Shown here: in pieces, positions 60,928 through 64,000 of the stretch | How the letters are laid out: every line of letters starts with the position of its first letter | Position numbering within the stretch: position 1 is the stretch's first letter | Assembly (NCBI RefSeq): GCF_000384315.1 | Contig: NZ_ARVW01000001.1 | Span: 6,617,001 to 6,681,000, forward strand | Length of the DNA stretch: 64,000 bases | Direction of reading: 5' to 3' | DNA from: Amycolatopsis nigrescens CSC17Ta-90 | GTDB taxonomy: Bacteria > Actinomycetota > Actinomycetes > Mycobacteriales > Pseudonocardiaceae | Made by a program: the position numbers and the translations under genes | Notes under the pieces: model-generated | Databases searched by the model: none | What the model was told of the DNA's origin: nothing | Seen by the model: the letters and a program-made list of their open reading frames with translations, nothing else

Positions 60928-62174
60928 GCAACTATCTTTCCATCGCGCAGGCCACCGATGCGTTGTGCGGGTTCATCGCCCGCGCGCTGCTCGACGACGG
61001 CATCACCTTCGGCATCCGCGTCACGCCGAGGAAACCGCCGGCCGAACCGCCCGCGGACCCGATGGTGACCGTCTTCCTCTACCAGATCACGCCGAACGCC
61101 GCCTTGCGCAACCGGGACGCGCCGACCCGCGCACCGGACGGCACCCTGCTCGTCAAGCCGCAGGCCGCGCTGGACCTGCACTACCTGATCACCTGCTACG
61201 GCAACGAGGACGTGCTCGAACCCCAGCGGATGCTCGGCTCGATCGTGCGCGGGCTGCACGAGCAGCCGATTCTGTCCAGAGTGGACATCGAGGAGTCGGC
61301 GACCAAGCCGTTCCTGGCCGGCGCGGACCTGGCGTCCGCCCCGCAGGCGGTCCGGTTCACCCCGGCCAAGCTGGACCTGGACGATCTGTCGAAGCTCTGG
61401 TCGATGCTGGTGCAGACGCCCTACGCGTTGTCCGTGGTGTACGAGGCGACCGCGGTCGTGGTGGACGGGCGCGGGGTGCCCGCCGCCGGGAAACCGGTGC
61501 TGCGCCGCACGGTCCGGGCCATCGCGGGCGGCCGCCCGAAGATCGAGCGGCTGCTCTCCCGGGCCCTGGGCTCCCCGGACCGGCCCGCCGAAGGCCCGGT
61601 GCCCGCCGGGTCCGAGGTCTGGCTCGAAGGCACCGCGCTGGCCGGAGACGGGGTGGTGGTCCGGGTCGGCGACCGGGAGGTGACGCCGAGCAGCGCGGGC
61701 GAGCAGCGAGTGGTGTTCACCTTGCCCGAGCAGCCCGCCGCGCTGCCGCCGGGCATCTACCCGGTGCAGGTGCTGCACGACGTGCGGGTCCGCGACGGCG
61801 CGGAGGACCGGGTGCTGCGCCGGGTGCTGGAATCCAACGCGGTGCCGCTGGTCCGCCAGCCCAGGGTGCTCGATCCGGTCGAGGCTGGCGGCGACCCGCC
61901 GGTCCTGACCATCCGGCTGGATCTGCCGTTGCGCGCGTCGCAGCGGGTGGAGGTGCTGCTGGACGAGCTCGACCCGCCCGCGGACAGGGCGGCGGCGAGC
62001 TACCGGTTCGCGGCGGCGTTCCCGCTGGAACGCCCGCCCGGCACCGAGGACGCGATCCGGGTGCCGGTGCCGGGGGTGCGGCCCGCGGTCTATCTGGTCC
62101 GCGTCCAGGTGGACGGGGTGCCGAGCCTGCCGGGGCCGGACCTGCGCACGCCGACGGCCGAACTGGGGGCCTGA
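60924..62174 (+). CDS. DUF4255 / Pvc16-like tail cap protein
   Basis: The 416-residue protein starts SNYLSIAQATDALCGFIARAL, TVFLYQITPNAALRN, LHYLITCYGNEDVLEPQRMLGSIVRGLHEQPIL and DDLSKLWSMLVQTPYALSVVYEATAVVV, the DUF4255 (Pvc16_N) fold. In Photorhabdus PVC and Serratia Afp the homologue terminates the tube/sheath. The C-terminal 200 residues are Ig-like beta domains (VWLEGTALAGDGVVVRVGD and similar). ATG overlaps the previous stop by four bases, so it is translationally coupled. Confidence 0.87.
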   Translation: MSNYLSIAQATDALCGFIARALLDDGITFGIRVTPRKPPAEPPADPMVTVFLYQITPNAALRNRDAPTRAPDGTLLVKPQAALDLHYLITCYGNEDVLEPQRMLGSIVRGLHEQPILSRVDIEESATKPFLAGADLASAPQAVRFTPAKLDLDDLSKLWSMLVQTPYALSVVYEATAVVVDGRGVPAAGKPVLRRTVRAIAGGRPKIERLLSRALGSPDRPAEGPVPAGSEVWLEGTALAGDGVVVRVGDREVTPSSAGEQRVVFTLPEQPAALPPGIYPVQVLHDVRVRDGAEDRVLRRVLESNAVPLVRQPRVLDPVEAGGDPPVLTIRLDLPLRASQRVEVLLDELDPPADRAAASYRFAAAFPLERPPGTEDAIRVPVPGVRPAVYLVRVQVDGVPSLPGPDLRTPTAELGA

Positions 62175-64000
62175 TGCCGACGGCCCCTGAACAGCATGAA
62201 CAGCACGGACAGCACGGACAGCACGAGCGGCACCGGCGGGCGCTGTCCGCCGCGGTGGCCGTCGTGCTGGGTCGGGTCGATGCCCACGCGGCCGGAAAAC
62301 CGGTTCCCGTCAAGAACACAGCGGATCCGGCGGCTGAGGGCACCAGCGCGCTGGCCGCGGTGTGCTCCTGTTTCGGGCTCACCCCGTTCGAACGCGACGT
62401 GCTCGTGCTCACCGCCGCCACGGAGATCGACCCGACCACGGCGGCGCGGTGCGCGGCGGCGGGCGGCGACCCGCAGCGCGCCTATCCGACTTTCTCCCTC
62501 GCCCTCGCCGCGCTGCGCGAGCCGTACTGGGCCGCGCTCACCCCGGTCGCCCCGCTGCGCCGCTGGCGGCTGGTCGAGCTGGACGACCCCGGCTCGCCGA
62601 CCACCACGCGGCTGCGGATCGACGAGCGGATCCTGCACTTCCTGGCCGGGGTGCCCTATCTGGACAGCAGGCTGCACGGGCTGGTGGTACCGGTCGAAGT
62701 GCCTGGCCCGCCGCCGCCTTCGCAGGTGCTGCTCGCCGAGCGGCTGGCGGCGAGCTGGACGGACACCGAAGGCGACCCGCGGGCCGAATTGGCCGGGGCG
62801 GACCGGCAGACGCGCCGGGAGGTGGCGGCGGCCGCCGCCGGCGCCTGCGGGCTCTCCCTGTACCGGGTGGACGCCGTCGACTTGCCGGCCGAGCCGAGGG
62901 AGCGGGACGCGCTGGGCCGGTTGTGGGAACGCGAGGCGGTGCTGCTGCCCGCCGCGCTGCTGGTGGAGGTGGACGAGGGCCGTGAACGGCACGCGGTGGT
63001 GGAGGCGTTCGCCGCGCCGCTGGGCGTGCCGGTGGTGCTCTCCAGCGCGGACTCGCTGCCCGTCCGCGAGCACCGGAACCGGTTCGCGGTCGGCGCGCTG
63101 CCGGTGGACGAACAGCAGGAGCTCTGGTCCGAGGCGGTGAACGGCCCGGCCGCCACGAACGGTTCGCGGCGCCTCGGCGAGGGCGAGCTCAAGCGCCTGG
63201 TCGCGCAGTTCTCCTTGCCGGCGCACGTGATCCGCGCCGCGGGGGAGACGGTGCGCCGGGAGACGGGCGAACCGGCCGGGCTGGCCTGGCGCGCCGGGCT
63301 GGCCGAGTCGCGGATGGCGCTGGACGAGCTCGGGCAGCGCATCGAACCGCGCGCCGGCCGGGAAGATCTGGTGCTCGCGCACCGCGAACGAGCCGTGCTC
63401 GCCGAGATCATCGCGCACGTGCGGGCCCGCGCGACCGTCTACCAGGACTGGGGTTTCGAGTCGGTGCTGCGCCGGGGCCTCGGAGTCACCGCGTTGTTCG
63501 CGGGTGGCAGCGGTACCGGCAAGACGTTGGCCGCCGAGGTGGTCGCCGGGGAACTCGGCCTCGACCTGTTCGTGATCGACCTGTCCCAGGTGGTCAGCAA
63601 GTACATCGGGGAGACCGAGAAGAACCTGCGGCGGGTCTTCGACGCGGCCGAGCGCGGCGGGGCCGTGCTGCTGTTCGACGAAGCGGACGCGTTGTTCGGC
63701 AAACGCAGCGAGGTCAAGGACAGCCACGACCGGTACGCCAACCTCGAGGTCAGCTACCTGCTGATGCGGATGGAGGCTTACCGGGGGCTGGCGATCCTCA
63801 CCACGAACCTCAAGAAGGCGCTGGACCAGGCCTTTCTGCGCCGGATCCGGTTCGTGGTGGATTTCCCGTTCCCTTCGGCGGCCGAACGCGCGGAGATCTG
63901 GCGGCGGGTCATCCCCGGCGCGACCCCGGTGGACGGGGTCGACCCGCGCAGGCTGGCGCAGCTGACCGTGGCCGGCGGCAGCATCCGCAATATCGCGCTG
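62174..64000 (+). CDS. AAA+ ATPase of the injection system (Pvc15-like), cut by window edge
   Basis: A frame from ATG 62174 (overlapping the previous stop by one base) is open to the window end, 609 codons so far. An N-terminal Gln/His/Gly repeat (HEQHGQHGQHERH) is followed by a large helical region with AVCSCFGLTPFERDVLVL. The AAA+ module has Walker A GGSGTGKT (near residue 445) and Walker B VLLFDEADALFGKR, then NLEVSYLLMRME. This is the Pvc15/Afp15 family, needed for particle assembly. The C-terminus is outside the window. Confidence 0.88.
   Translation, partial: MPTAPEQHEQHGQHGQHERHRRALSAAVAVVLGRVDAHAAGKPVPVKNTADPAAEGTSALAAVCSCFGLTPFERDVLVLTAATEIDPTTAARCAAAGGDPQRAYPTFSLALAALREPYWAALTPVAPLRRWRLVELDDPGSPTTTRLRIDERILHFLAGVPYLDSRLHGLVVPVEVPGPPPPSQVLLAERLAASWTDTEGDPRAELAGADRQTRREVAAAAAGACGLSLYRVDAVDLPAEPRERDALGRLWEREAVLLPAALLVEVDEGRERHAVVEAFAAPLGVPVVLSSADSLPVREHRNRFAVGALPVDEQQELWSEAVNGPAATNGSRRLGEGELKRLVAQFSLPAHVIRAAGETVRRETGEPAGLAWRAGLAESRMALDELGQRIEPRAGREDLVLAHRERAVLAEIIAHVRARATVYQDWGFESVLRRGLGVTALFAGGSGTGKTLAAEVVAGELGLDLFVIDLSQVVSKYIGETEKNLRRVFDAAERGGAVLLFDEADALFGKRSEVKDSHDRYANLEVSYLLMRMEAYRGLAILTTNLKKALDQAFLRRIRFVVDFPFPSAAERAEIWRRVIPGATPVDGVDPRRLAQLTVAGGSIRNIAL

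Overview
The window is a very GC-rich, densely coded bacterial chromosome segment. Actinobacterial hallmarks are everywhere: GTG starts, many TetR, IclR, LysR and two-half Lrp regulators, a DUF222/HNH (13E12-type) gene, an F420/PPOX-type protein, an EthA-type monooxygenase and a DasR-like site in front of a chitinase. The overall style fits a filamentous actinomycete, probably Pseudonocardiaceae (Amycolatopsis-like). That placement is inference; no rRNA or tRNA gene is visible to settle it.

Left part (1-22.5 kb). After a truncated YigZ-type gene and a secreted peptidase comes a uronate locus: uronate dehydrogenase, IclR regulator, sodium/solute symporter, 5-dehydro-4-deoxyglucarate (KDG) dehydratase, an unrecognised 380-residue protein, 2-oxoglutarate-semialdehyde dehydrogenase and a Tat-exported family 8 polysaccharide lyase. 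Next are a MaoC-MaoC-acyl-CoA ligase-tandem TetR operon, a 0.8 kb zone of tandem degenerate repeats ending in a DUF222/HNH gene, a TetR/MenE-like pair, an MBL-fold hydrolase, and an MFS exporter divergent from a two-half Lrp regulator.

Middle (22.5-37.5 kb). A large subtilisin is followed by a three-gene leftward operon: a tyrosine-type aromatic amino acid ammonia-lyase, a KAS III/type III PKS-like condensing enzyme and an NadB-like flavoprotein. I do not recognise this combination; it looks like a small undescribed biosynthetic unit. Then come a GH18 chitinase, an EthA-like monooxygenase with a divergent TetR, and a lower-GC two-gene cassette of unknown function behind a perfect 12-bp inverted repeat.

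A second aldarate locus (37.5-43 kb) holds IclR, a glucarate dehydratase-like protein, LysR, a second KDG dehydratase and a canonical glucarate dehydratase. The two loci complement each other. Locus 1 has the uronate oxidase and final semialdehyde dehydrogenase, locus 2 the aldarate dehydratase. Together they would take uronic acids to 2-oxoglutarate.

Right part (43-64 kb). Mixed genes include an aldo-keto reductase, a 4-hydroxybenzoate hydroxylase, an atypical phosphotransferase-fold protein beside an acidic secreted peptide, and an EamA exporter with LysR. Then comes a striking pair of neighbours: a 1371-residue TPR-CHAT (caspase-like) protein divergent from a small Cys-rich protein and a membrane protein, and directly after it a contractile injection system operon (sheath, tube, zinc-ribbon baseplate-type protein, Pro-rich linker protein, DUF4255/Pvc16-like protein, Pvc15-like AAA ATPase) running off the right edge.
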